Part shown: positions 45,304 through 56,084 of the stretch, one piece after another
Position numbering within the stretch: the first letter of the stretch is position 1
How the letters are laid out: each line of letters begins with the position of its first letter
Assembly (NCBI RefSeq): GCF_000143415.4
Contig: NW_003314287.1
Coordinates: 1,222,494-1,286,493, forward strand
DNA: 64,000 bases
Direction: 5' to 3'
DNA from: Selaginella moellendorffii
Lineage: Eukaryota; Streptophyta; Lycopodiopsida; Selaginellales; Selaginellaceae
Notes under the pieces: generated by a model
The model's database searches: none
What the model saw: only the letters and a program-made list of their open reading frames with translations
Told to the model about the DNA's origin: nothing
Translations under genes and position numbers: made by a program

Positions 45304-46236
45304 ATGTCTTCCGATGCAATGCCAAAACTAGGTATTTTGGGCAAGGGGAAGCACAATCACTTGGACAGCGAAGAAAAAGCAAGGAAATGTAGGTGGCAGG
45401 AAGAACGTCCAGATCCGGCTTGGCAGAAAGCTACTTCTCGTAGCAGACAACCTGAAGACTTCAGATTGAAGTCTGGCATATGTGCTTGTGTGGGTCAATA
45501 TGGAAGGACGGAGGCGGGGTTTGCATTGCTCACACAGCAGATTGCACGCTTGGAGGCGAGAATATCAGCTATGGAGCCCCTTGTATTTTCTTCTAGGGGG
45601 ATTACTATATGCCAGTGTGCAGCAGGTGTTTTGGATGTGGCTATGAAGACCATGGATTGGAAGCTACAAGAAGTTGTGGTTGATGTGCTGTTTGCAAAAC
45701 TTGAAGTCAAAGGGCAGAAGTTCATCGTTAGCAGGAAAGAGTTGCAAGGAACTAAGCAAGTCATGAAGAAACTCCAACAGGACTTCATTTCATTTTCAAG
45801 ATTTTTCCATCACGTTCAGAGACAGGGAGAAAATTTTGACAAGGTAAATGTTATCTTGGATGCAGCAACTGTTGCATTTGAGAAACAGACAGGGATTGAG
45901 GGAAGCAGGCAGGGTTTTCAACATTATCTTATCAAGATCAAAGGTCTGTGTGTTGGAGGTGTTAATGCTATGGCTCTCTACAAGTATGATTCAAATTACA
46001 GTGACGCAATGAAGCCTCAAGAAATGCTTGCTCTGAAGCGACCAAAGATGATCAAGTTATCACTAGCAGACAACACTCTCAAGTTGCAACTAACAAGTGA
46101 GATTAAACATTTTTTGGAAGAAGACAATGGCAGAAGTACCAGTGAGCTTGAGAGTGCTATCCTAGAAGCAAAAGTATTTTTGGGCCAAGTGCTGAAGTGG
46201 TATAAGAACAAGCTGAAAGAGAACTTGGAGGAGTAG
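45304..46236 (+). CDS. Unknown family, intact copy D (310 aa)
   Basis: Not recognised. A single open exon from ATG 45304 (MSSDAMPKLGILGKGKHNHL) to TAG 46236. The first ~75 residues are basic and hydrophilic (SRSRQPEDFRLK). A short heptad-like segment follows (FALLTQQIARLEARISAMEP). Then comes a compact, mixed alpha/beta-looking core (VILDAATVAFEKQTGIEGSR; KPQEMLALKRPKMIKLSL) and a charged C-terminus (LGQVLKWYKNKLKENLEE). No signal peptide or membrane segment. Three decayed relatives lie in this window (3600, 8085, 42832). The match between copies C and D extends over the whole core at the protein level. The gene sits between Helitron-like relics. It could be a lineage-specific host gene or cargo of a mobile element. 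Confidence 0.75.
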   Translation: MSSDAMPKLGILGKGKHNHLDSEEKARKCRWQEERPDPAWQKATSRSRQPEDFRLKSGICACVGQYGRTEAGFALLTQQIARLEARISAMEPLVFSSRGITICQCAAGVLDVAMKTMDWKLQEVVVDVLFAKLEVKGQKFIVSRKELQGTKQVMKKLQQDFISFSRFFHHVQRQGENFDKVNVILDAATVAFEKQTGIEGSRQGFQHYLIKIKGLCVGGVNAMALYKYDSNYSDAMKPQEMLALKRPKMIKLSLADNTLKLQLTSEIKHFLEEDNGRSTSELESAILEAKVFLGQVLKWYKNKLKENLEE

Positions 46237-46273
46237 AGATTTTATGCTGGTGCTATTCTTGCTTTTGTATATA

Positions 46274-46960
46274 TTATATCTGATCTATTAGTTTCTTATA
46301 ACGTGTATTATTTGTATGTATCCTTCTTTCTCCATTATTGTTTGATGGTTCTTTATATCGATAGTCAATATTGAAATCTCTTGTAATTATCATTGGTATT
46401 TTATTAACTATTTTTTGCATATAGTTATGTAGTCGTTGTATGAATATTTGTATATTTGTTCTGGGTTTTCTATATATATTTTGTATTTGTATTTGCTTTT
46501 GATTTTTCTTTAGTGATATATGCCATTGTTTCTGTTTAAAATGTTCTATTTTTTCGAATTGACAGTCATTTGTATGCAATATTGCTATATGTGGGGTTGT
46601 TCATGATATATTAGTTATATTCATTATGTCCTCATATGCTTGTTCTTACTTCTTGCATACATATTATATTTGATATTAATAATTGTGAATCACTCTTTAT
46701 ATCTTCTTGATGTACTATAGGTGATATTGTATTTAGAACTTGTATAATTGCTTGGTTAGCTATTTTCTCTTCTTGTAAATCTATTAAATCAATTTGCCAT
46801 TATTGTCATTCTTATTATTTCTTTAGCTGCATCTTTATTAATTTTATATTTAATTGGTCTATATTGATGTATACCTTTATAGTTTTTGTGCTCTTTTGAT
46901 AATGTTGTTATGCTTATTCTCCATATTTTGTTTTATATATGCTATATTCTAATTGTTTTA
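46274..46960 (-). mobile_element. AP-endonuclease-domain relic (Helentron or LINE)
   Basis: On the minus strand, ISNIICMQEVRTS (near 46690) resembles the ILCLQE start of an exonuclease/endonuclease/phosphatase domain. A frame from 46579 continues with QIQIQNIYRKPRTNIQIFIQ and KIPMIITRDFNIDYRYKEP, the N-Y-P/GDFN signature. Stops and AT-rich drift show decay. The domain occurs in LINEs and in Helentron-type Helitrons. The Pif1 relic at 41.2 kb on the same strand favours the second but does not prove linkage. Confidence 0.6.
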
Positions 46961-47099
46961 CTGTTAATTCTTGAGTTTTATATTGTTTTACTATTGATTC
47001 TTGAGTTTAAATATCCTTCTTCCTACACACATGGTTGTATTGGAAATTAGTTTTTGCTTATAACATGATTTGGTTTTTAGTAATATTTATTATTCTTGT

Positions 47100-48010
47100 T
47101 GTGAGTGCTTGGAATATGGAAATGAAACACAAAAATGTGCATATCCCAAAAACCCTATGTTATATACATGAGTGAGTGGTTCAAATTGAAACTAATATAA
47201 AAACTATCAAAATCCCACTACATTAATATTAGTATACCGCATTATAATTGTATATTTGAACTTTACATCATCCCCTCCTCTCGGATAGATAGAAGATAAT
47301 TAAGGTTCTCTAATAGATGGGCCAGGATCTAATAAAACATTAGGAAGGTAATGGTGGATCTGTAGATTGTGCCAGTTATTCCTAATCCCTTTGCACAAAG
47401 TGTTTTAGCCATTATATATACATGATTTCTAGAGGATTTACTTGTTGGACATCATGTTGAACTTTATAAACTTGTGATCCAATTTATTACAATACTTGAT
47501 ATAATCCTTTCTATTAAACAAAGAGCCCCTTAAATAAACCATGTACTGTAAGATTGAGAAAATAAACTAACACCAAGTCATCCATTTTATACTTTGTAAG
47601 TGGACAATAATAGGACTTGTAATATCATTGTTGCCCATGGGCTAGATGTTTAGTCCAGATATCTAAGTTGTCAATACCTTTTTAAAATCCATAAACACTT
47701 GCTCAAAGTCCACAGATTAGATGAAAGATGATATTGACGACTTCAACAATACCCATAACGATTCAGTGTGATCAGAAAGATGATCAACAAAATGACTGAG
47801 ATACTACATCTTGCCCAAGTAGTGCTATACACCAATGTGATTGCATGGAATATGGAAATAAAATATAAAAATATGCATATCAATTAACCCAAAAATCTTT
47901 AGTTTATATAAAGGAGCAAGTGGTCCAGATTGAAACTAATTTGATAGCTATCAAAATCTTATTACGTTAATATTCATTGTAGTTGTACACTTGGATATTT
48001 AATTAGTTCA
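47100..48010 (-). mobile_element. Decayed gypsy fragment between LTR-like repeats
   Basis: LTR-like copies at about 47105-47270 and 47835-48005 (see 39110) flank ~550 bp. That stretch includes a match to the RT/RNase H side of the 30.7-32.6 kb element (47660-47830 with 30735-30920). A minus-strand purine tract (GAGAGGAGGGGA, 47276-47287) abuts the first LTR-like copy, as a polypurine tract should. Most of the element is deleted. Confidence 0.6.
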
Positions 48011-49507
48011 AAAACTTTAAGTTATATATAGAGTGAAATCTATCAAAATTCCACTATAATAATAATAATATATAAGTGTATATATAGCCTAAGAACTTTT
48101 ACATGGTTTAGATCAAAATCAACCTAGCAAAATCCTATTATTATAATAAGTATAATACATTTCTTTTTATAATATATTAAATAACTATTTGAATTAGTTT
48201 ATTCTTATGTAAATTCAGTCGCTTAAATAAATAGCTAATATATGTAAATAGTCTCATGAATCTTTTTCAATTCAGTCCACTAAAAATTTGATTCTGAATG
48301 CTTTACACTGTTGATGTTAAAACTTGAGTCTAATGTGATTAAAATACTCATATTTAAACTGTTGAAGCCTTGCCAAAATTGTACTTAAATATATTTCCTT
48401 CTCAACCCACAGGAAAGATCAAAAGAGAACATATAATACATACATATACTACTTTTATAGCGGGATCACAATGTGGGGCTATTTGGATTTGGAACTTCTT
48501 ACTTGCAACTCTTCTTGGACTGGCATAGGAATGTCTTGCCAACATCTCTATATTTGCATCCTAGACCTATGAACCATCTCGAGCGTTTAGTGCAGCTAGC
48601 GTAACTGGATCATTCATGTTATCTTTGTCAGCTTCTTCACATCTTCCAGAGCCTTGGGTTATGCCTCTGGGACGCTGCTCTAGAAGAATGCAAATGCTTG
48701 ATCCGTCTGCACTAAACAATACTCACTCACTTAGCACCATGAACAGATGTGAAGTGAACTGGACGTGATAAGCTGGTGGGGATGGTCATGGTGGTGATCA
48801 AATGGAAGTGGGAATTGTTTTCCATTTTTCTTGGAATTTTGAAAGTGCAAAAAAGGAAATCAGTGTCACTGTTGTTTAGTTTTCTTGATAATTAGCAACA
48901 GCATTTCTATATCCATCATGTTTTGTCACCAAGGAAAATACGCGAGATCAGCTGACGCAGCTAAATTGGCATCTTTCTTCCCCGGATTCCTTGTTTTAAA
49001 AGCCCGTCTCGTCTTTCCTTCGGTTGTAATGCTAACTTATCGAATCCGATCGGTGGCAAGCCACGCAGAGAGACAAAACACAAACCACTGTTGAGAAATG
49101 TAGGAAAAGAGAAAAAAACATCTTTCTTGGAAGCACGCGATATGGAATGCCCCCTGTCTTTACTAACAGCTGCATCCACGGAAGCAGAGGCCAAAGGCAA
49201 GGGTGGAGTTAACGGGGAACAAAACACTATTGAAAATCGAAAAAAAATGTAGTGTTTACAAGGAGCTAAAAGACGAGATTTACCAGATACCCACGCGTAA
49301 TTCACCACATTAGCGACACATTCCTCTTCTCTGCTTCTGTCTCGCATGCTGCGTCCTCTCCCTTGCTCCACAGATCCTTTCATCCTTTCCTGCCAATATA
49401 TTACGACGCAGGCATTTAGTCTTCCAAATCCCGTACTACTCTTACCTTGAGAGCGTAAGAGGGTCGCCAAGCTCACAGGAACAAACCAGGAAGACGATTG
49501 GAACAGA
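48011..49507. other. Intergenic spacer and ERF promoter/leader
   Basis: 48011-48440 is AT-rich without a gene. 48480-48730 is less AT-rich but no family could be read from it. 48880-49507 is probably the promoter and 5' UTR of the ERF gene. No RNA gene seen. Confidence 0.4.
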
Positions 49508-50746
49508 ATGAGGACGCAGCAGCAGCAGCAGCAGCAGCTTTTCGGGGATGATCATAACAGCGAGAGCTGCGTCTACGATCCACCAGCAGCGGAAGGATCC
49601 TTGAGGTTCCAGATCTCATTGCGGTCCAAAGAAGGCTTGTTACCGCCACCACCTGGAGCAATGAATCGCGGGGTTTTAAAACAGGAGCCAGAAGTAGAGC
49701 AGGAACGAGAGCAGTACCTTGTGGCCCCAAGCAGCAAACAGCAGCAGCAGCAGCAGCAGCAAACAAGTCGATCCTTGCCATCGCCACCGGGGATCAAGAA
49801 CAGGAAGAAGTTCGTTGGAGTGAGACAACGCCCGTCTGGTCGCTGGGTGGCGGAGATCAAGGACACCACCCAGAAGATCCGGCTGTGGCTGGGGACCTTC
49901 AATACTGCCGAGGATGCTGCTCGAGCTTACGACGAGGCTGCCTGTTTGCTCCGGGGCACAAACACCAGGACCAACTTCATCAACACAGCTCCCGCTTCAG
50001 ACGCATCGGCTCTTCCTTCCAAGGCCGCGAAGATGCTTCTCTTCCACCGTGGTTCCACACCCAGTAGCTCTACCACTGGCTCGTCTGCTGCTGAGAAGCT
50101 GCTCGATTTCTCCAGGCCGAAGAGAACTGCTGCTGTCGGTGATAAGAGTGTCAGCTGCTTTCTTCCTCCACCGAAAAAAATCTGTAGCTCGTTGACACCC
50201 AGCAGCAGGCAGCAGCAGCAGCAGCAGGACGGCATTTTGGGATCGGAATTCATTGCCGAAGGCAGTGGCTTCTACAATCCTAGCTCCGGCCTGTACTCCC
50301 TGTCCTCCTCCAGTACCTCACACTATGTAAACTCGGAGGACCTGTCGAGCGTTGAATCGGCATTTGACATCTACTCCGGATTTCCTCAGTCATTCGACGA
50401 GATTCCGCTGCTGGAAAGCTGCTGCAGCAACAGTGTTGACGCTTGCATGAACAGTAACGTTGCAGCAAACGTCGGCCTTGGTGTTGAGCAGCAACAGGTC
50501 CAGAAAGGTTTCTATGAGAGGCAAAATTCGGTTTCTCTGAATCAGGGGAACAGCGGCCAAGATTGTTGTCTCATGCTGGGAGCAACTTCTTCTTCCATGA
50601 TGTCTTCTCCGAGCTTGTCGTTGCCTCCCTCGTTTTATTCTCAGAGATCGTCCGCATGGAAGCAGCAAAAACAGGAACCAGAACCCACCGGAAACGAGAA
50701 TCAGGAGTGTTTATGGGATCTCACCCCTCTCTGCACTGTGAACTAG
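49508..50746 (+). CDS. AP2/ERF transcription factor, RAP2.11/ERN-like
   Basis: Intronless, 412 residues, ATG at 49508 ([15 protein letters not shown]). One AP2 domain lies at about residues 99-156: [20 protein letters not shown], then [20 protein letters not shown] and [18 protein letters not shown]. The [11 protein letters not shown] start, the TTQKIR insert and ACLLRG are, from memory, hallmarks of the RAP2.11/ERN group rather than DREB or ethylene-type ERFs. Ala and Asp at the classical strand positions ([13 protein letters not shown]) fit ERF-type DNA binding. Three CAG-coded poly-Q tracts (near residues 4-10, 77-84 and 233-239) and Ser-rich regions flank the domain. The C-terminus ends [13 protein letters not shown]. 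Nuclear regulator; relatives act in potassium response (RAP2.11) and nodulation (ERN1). Targets here are unknown. Confidence 0.92.
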   Translation: MRTQQQQQQQLFGDDHNSESCVYDPPAAEGSLRFQISLRSKEGLLPPPPGAMNRGVLKQEPEVEQEREQYLVAPSSKQQQQQQQQTSRSLPSPPGIKNRKKFVGVRQRPSGRWVAEIKDTTQKIRLWLGTFNTAEDAARAYDEAACLLRGTNTRTNFINTAPASDASALPSKAAKMLLFHRGSTPSSSTTGSSAAEKLLDFSRPKRTAAVGDKSVSCFLPPPKKICSSLTPSSRQQQQQQDGILGSEFIAEGSGFYNPSSGLYSLSSSSTSHYVNSEDLSSVESAFDIYSGFPQSFDEIPLLESCCSNSVDACMNSNVAANVGLGVEQQQVQKGFYERQNSVSLNQGNSGQDCCLMLGATSSSMMSSPSLSLPPSFYSQRSSAWKQQKQEPEPTGNENQECLWDLTPLCTVN

Positions 50747-50806
50747 GTACCACTGTGAAGAAGTTGATCGTCAGTGGTGTGAGCGAGGAGATCCCATAAA
50801 CACTTC
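50706..50806 (+). other. Hairpin spanning the ERF stop codon
   Basis: AGTGTTTATGGGATCTC at 50706-50722 is the reverse complement of GAGATCCCATAAACACT at 50788-50804. Weaker pairing continues inward (CACTGTG with CAGTGGTG). The loop contains the TAG stop. It would fold in the mRNA. Confidence 0.75.
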
Positions 50807-50809
50807 CCG

Positions 50810-51986
50810 ATCAACAGGGTAGTTTTCGGAACCGCTTACACAGCAACTACAAGAGTGTTACAGTTAGCTGTGTATGAAGTTTTGAAACAAGAAACTACAC
50901 CTGGAAATTTTACTTTTTATGCTCGCTTGAGTCACTTCGGCTCTGACATTGAAATTCTGCTACTGCGGCAGTGCAATCTATTGCATTGTCTGGTGCAATA
51001 ACTTGTTCGTTTTGTCGCCTCCATAGCTATCAAGTACCTGGGACGCTGCTGTCCATTTGACTCTGCTGAGAATCTGAATAAATCAAGCCCAGAAAAACTG
51101 AAGTTGTACCTTCGTGTTTACTATAGCTGGCAGTCCAGGATCACGTGAAAACTTCACTTCTGTAGTCCTTGATCCGGTCACAGCGTTCCTTTTTAAAAGC
51201 ATACAAAGTTCCGTGAAGGTACGCCCGCGCCTGAAACAAAAGAACTGTGCGCCTGCGTCAAAGCCCACACTACAAGAATCCAACCAACAATTCTCTGCGC
51301 TAACCTTTCTTGCTTCACTTGTCTCTTTTGCTACTTCAAAATGCTAAGGAAAATGAGAAAGAAAACCAGCTAGCGACTTCACTCGTCCCTTTCTACATAG
51401 TGAGCGATTGCAACTTCAGTAGGTACCTCTCACCTGCCCGCTGTGGCTGCATTTTCTTCCAACAAGCCATGCTCTGTGCTCAAGGGAAAGGAAAACTTGC
51501 ATTTTTTGTTATTCTTTGCGCCATCTCCCAAGGCATCTGTTCAGCCAAACACGTCAGTGGAAAACAACGACAGAAAAAGCTCATTTCTCTCACCTGCATT
51601 TGCCATCTTTCGCAATAACCAGCGCAGCTGCATCGTGTCCTCTGTGTGGCCATAGTCACAAACCTTTAACCCCGCTGCAAGACCATTGTTGCAAAGTCAA
51701 TACTTTCAAGTCCAACAGGACAAAAAATGTAAGAAAATACCAACCGCGGCGACAAAAATCAACGTCAGCTGCGTGGGGTACGAAGTATTCCTCCCAGTTA
51801 CGTCGCGATAAGATGGCTGCATCAAAGCCAAGCTGTGCCACTGACGGACGAATATGGAAACGCTTAAGTCGTTGTTGATAGCTTTTCCCTTGGAACAAGC
51901 GAAGAGTACCCAGTATTGGGGCAGCAATCAATGTGTGATCTTCTCGATTCATTTGCTTCCATCAATCTTCTTCGTGGGATCAAAGA
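50810..51986. other. ERF 3' UTR, spacer and purine-permease promoter
   Basis: No supported gene. Several ORFs of 60-120 codons on both strands lack family features, codon bias or splice context. The last ~150 bp are the leader of the purine permease. Confidence 0.4.
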
Positions 51987-53219
51987 ATGGACAGCAACAC
52001 CGCCGTGGAGATGTCTCTGATCGTTAACAGCAACAACAGCAGTAAGTAGAAAGAAAATCCTGTGCTCGATCCAAATCTTACCTTTGTTCTTTGATTCACA
52101 TCCACAGCAGCTGCCGCTACCGGACCTATCGCTGCCACTCCACCCGCGAGCAAATTCTTTCTCCACGACTCGAAATTCCGGCGATCCCTCGTCTCCAAGC
52201 CGCTCGAGACCCTGCGATCCAAATCCCGGCTCCACTGGCTGCTCCTCTCGCTCAGCATTCTTTCGATGCTGACCGGGATGATCGCCGGGCAGCTGCTCAC
52301 GCGATTCTACTTCGCGGCCGGGGGATCGCGCAAGTGGCTCTCGACATGGCTCCAAACGTCGGGATGGCCGCTGCTAGCGGTGGCCACTGGATCGATCTAC
52401 TGGAAGCGCGGCATCAAGCTCACGCCGCTCACACCGGCGCTCGCCGCGACCTACATCGCACTGGGATTTCTTGGAGCCCTAGATAATTTCATGTATGCCT
52501 ATGGCCTGGCATACCTCCCGGCCTCCACGAATGGCCTCCTCTCCTCCAGCCAGCTCGCATTCAATGCGATCTTCGCGCTGATCATCACGCGCCAGAGGAT
52601 CAATCCCTTCGGGTGGAACGCGATCGTGCTGGTGAGCAGCGCCGCCGTGATCTTGGCGCTTCACTCCGACGATGAGAAGCTCCCGGGCGTGACGAGAAAG
52701 GAGGTCGTCCTGGGCTACGTGATGACGACCGGCGCCGCGGCGCTGTTTGGATTGCTCTATCCTCTCATCGAGCTTGCAATCCGGAAATTTCTCACCAGAT
52801 CGAGCGACGGCGGCGGCGGCGCCGTCGTGTTGGAGATGCAAACCCTGCTCTCGCTCGTCTCCACCGCGGTGGCCAGCGTCGCCATGGCGATCAACGGCGA
52901 TTTCCTGGCGATCCCGGGCGAGTCGCGGCGATTCAAGCCCGGCGCTGCGAGCTACTACCTCACGCTCGTCTCCACCGCCGTGTCGTGGCAATTCGCATTC
53001 TTGGGAACGCTGGGAATAATCTTCCTTTCCTCGTCGCTGCTCGCGGGTGTGATTTTGGCGCTCGCGATTCCCATCGGCTCCATCTTCGCGGTCATCTTCT
53101 TTGGCGATAGCTTCGGCGGCGTCAAGATCATGTCCATGCTGCTCTCGCTCTGGGGATTTGTGTCTTACACCTTTGGCGGATACGTGGACATGAAGAAGGC
53201 TTCCAAGTTGGAGCCCTAA
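51987..53219 (+). CDS. Purine permease (PUP family), copy 1
   Basis: Exons 51987-52041 and 52108-53219 give 388 residues. The ATG at 51987 gives MDSNTAVEMSLIVNSNN. The intron is 66 nt. The core shows the PUP order: HWLLLSLSILSMLTGMIAGQ, LLTRFYFAAGGSRKWLSTWL, QTSGWPLLAVATGSIYWKRG, YAYGLAYLPASTNGLLSSSQ, LAFNAIFALIITRQRINPF, GYVMTTGAAALFGLLYPLIE, then AIPGESRRFKPG and FFGDSFGGVKIMSMLLSLWG. About ten membrane segments are expected. PUPs are proton-coupled importers of adenine, cytokinins and other bases. The tandem paralogue lies 2.9 kb downstream. Confidence 0.95.
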
Positions 53220-56084
53220 AATAAAGAATATTTTACTTTTCGTCTTCTACCAAAGGAAAAAAATTAAGGATAAATATTCCTAAAGAACACATCTTAAATC
53301 CATACCAACACAAGCTTTTTGTCAAATCTAACACTGTGTTTGCCATACTGTCATTCTTGATTTAGGTTAGAAGCTTTTTGTTATGTTCACATAACAACAC
53401 TACTCTTGCAGCTGCGTCACATGAGTTGGTTAGGATTTTATACTTCATGTAAGTGTTATAAACAAGATCTAAAACAATATATAGGTGTGATGTACTGCTC
53501 CAACTTCTGTAGGATGTGAGCGCCAAAATCACTCTTGCAAGCAATGACAAGGAGAGGAAAATTATACACCAGCCTTCTCAAGAAAGCGAATTGCCACGAC
53601 ATGGTGGTCATGAGGTAGTAGTTTGCAGCACAATCCCTTCATCCATCCCATGATGAGTTTTATATATATATATATATATAAACCCAAAAAAGCTACCTAT
53701 TTATTTAGCTCTCCAGAGGTTCTCTACATTAGTTAATTAATTAGTTGCTGACTTAGTGTTCCACTTCATTTCTCTAGAGATAGTCAAATTGAACCCTGAG
53801 CTCTGACCTTCACCTTGGTCTGCCACCAAACGGCAAAGACAATCATCTAGGCAACTTATTTAAATCCTTTGGTTTCATGGGGGTGTAACGAGACCATGTA
53901 AACAGAATATAAATGAATGAATGAATGAAATATGTTAGGCTTGGTGGTGGTCCTATATTTATTCATCCTCACTGGCAACTATTGCTTTATCATACAACTT
54001 TTGCTTTTCTTTTCTTGCTCCTTTCTTTTATTCCTTCATTATACTTGCTGCACACTCCATATTTGTATATTAATTTCTAAGTATACCAGCATATGATCAG
54101 TCTTTTCTATTTCTATCTATATGTTCTTCCTATCTTTTTGTCAAATCTAAGATTTTACCTATCACTGTGTTTACATTTGCTCTTCCATTTTAATCCTCAT
54201 TTCTTATACCATGCCACACTGTCATTCTAGATTTAGGTTAGAAGCTTTAAGTGCTACTTCGTTGTGTTCACATAGCAACACACTCTTGCAGCTGCATCAC
54301 ATGAGTATTTATTTGTTTGGATTTTACACTTCATGTAAGTATTACAAACAAGATCTAAAACAATATATAACATGTTATGTAATTGTTTTGGTACTGCTAA
54401 AATCCTTGGTGTATTGCCATTTTCAACTTCTATAAAATGTGAATACAATGTTGCTTCTCTTATCCTCATAACAAGGAATTCAGAGATGAATTGAAATTTT
54501 CAGAATGGAATGGTGCCATTCTTTAAATTTAATATTTAACTTCCTTTTTTTTCTTTCTAATCTTATATTTTTTTCTTGGTCTTTACCCACTTACAACCAT
54601 TTCTTTTTCTCATGATCTTTCTTATGATTGCATGGTTTCACAAAGGTTCTGGGCAGCTCAAGAACAAGAGAGTTTAGGATAAAAGTGTTGCCTTTGTTCT
54701 TAGTGATCTTATGCCTCTAGATGGGTGCTATAAACCCCCAAAACATGATAGGTGTTAACAGATCCCAATTATTTCTTGCACATTGATCACTAATGACTTT
54801 TAGTGACTTGTTTTGTCCCATTCCCCTGTTTTAATCGTTTAGAGTGTGAATGTCACTAAGAATTTTTTTCTTACTGTTGTTCAATTTCATTCTCTTGAGA
54901 GAATGATCCCATTTTCACATGCTTTTTGCCTCAACTTTTCTTCTTTTCCATGATTCTTTCTTTAGAAAATGGATGGATGAATAAGAGTCTAGGTGTAATG
55001 ATAGATTGAAAATAAGGATGAATAATTAGGATTGTGGTATAAAGACTGTGATCAAGGGGCTGGAGGATTGACAAGGCATGCAGACTCTTCAAGGAGCACT
55101 CCAAAAGTCAAAGATCAAGAAGCTGTTTGCAGTTGCATACATCTACTGCAGATACTTAGATTACCCCCTTCTAATATCCTAGGAATTTATCATAAATACA
55201 ATGCAAACCATTTTTAAGTCAATTAGAAAACTTCTGCTAAGCTAAATTATCATTCTAGTCATGAATTAAATGTAACTGGGCCTTTAAGAGATTTCCACTA
55301 GTCATTTATACATCTTTAAGACAAAATGCTTTGGAGAAAGAATGAGCAAGTAGAACTAGAAATGAAGAAACACTCGAGCACATAGAGAGACTAAAGAGAA
55401 CTTGTGTGGATAGAATACAATGCCTTCAAACACCTACATCAGCATCAGGTGACGTCAACTTTCTCTCCCAATCCATGTATTTTTCATTGCAAATGTTGAC
55501 AAGTATGTAACAGCATGCACAACATGATAAAATTACAAGTTTCTGTTAACTCTATGATTTGCTATTGTTGAACAACAACATTTTCAGCTAGATTATACTT
55601 AATTCGAAGCTTCCACATCCCCAAAATGTAATTTAAATAATAACAATAAATTAATACCAAGCGTGCAGCAAATTATTACTAGGCATAATGAAGGAATAAA
55701 AGGAGCAGCAATAAGCAGAAAGAAAAAGCAAAAGTGTATGAGAAAGCAACGGTTGCTAGTTAGGGTGAATAAGTATAAGACCACCACCAAGTCTAACATT
55801 TCTTGTGCCAAGCCGCAAAGACAGCACCTAACTAATTAATATGAACTCCTTAATGTAGAGAACCATGCCACGATCTGGAGAGCTAAGTAATGCCATCTAC
55901 TCTCGATTTGCCCATTGTAGAGGTGGTGTTTTTGCGGATGTGCTGGCAGTCGAAGAAGATTAGGAAAACATGGTGGTGGGTACTACATGACCATATCTAA
56001 TAATAGTGGCTGGCAACTTTTCCTTGAGCATTGATCTTCTGGGTTCAAGTTTTGCCTCCATCAATCTTCTTCTTGGGATCAAGA
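53220..56084. repeat. Spacer between the two purine permeases, with direct and inverted repeats
   Basis: A direct repeat of ~190-230 bp: about 53345-53530 and 54215-54450 (landmarks TTAGGTTAGAAGCTTT, CTTGCAGCTGC(G/A)TCACATGAGT, AAACAATATATA). An inverted repeat: about 53705-54085 on plus matches about 55600-55895 on minus (CTCTCCAGA...GGTTCTCTACATTA; AGGCTTGGTGGTGGTC; TTTATTCCTTCATTAT). A (TA)n tract at 53663-53680. No gene. The stretch from 54600 to 55550 has nothing recognisable. Confidence 0.6.

Noticed and set aside
51310-51878. Overlapping ORFs between the ERF and the first purine permease
   Set aside because: No family signature, no splice context and no consistent start. Treated as UTR or intergenic.
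52479-52991. Minus-strand ORFs opposite the purine permeases (also 56902-57354)
   Set aside because: Antisense frames of GC-rich coding exons. They are shared by both duplicates only because the sense strand is.
55032-55217. Short ORF in the permease spacer with a TFIIB-like look in one frame
   Set aside because: The resemblance is limited to a few residues and broken by stops.
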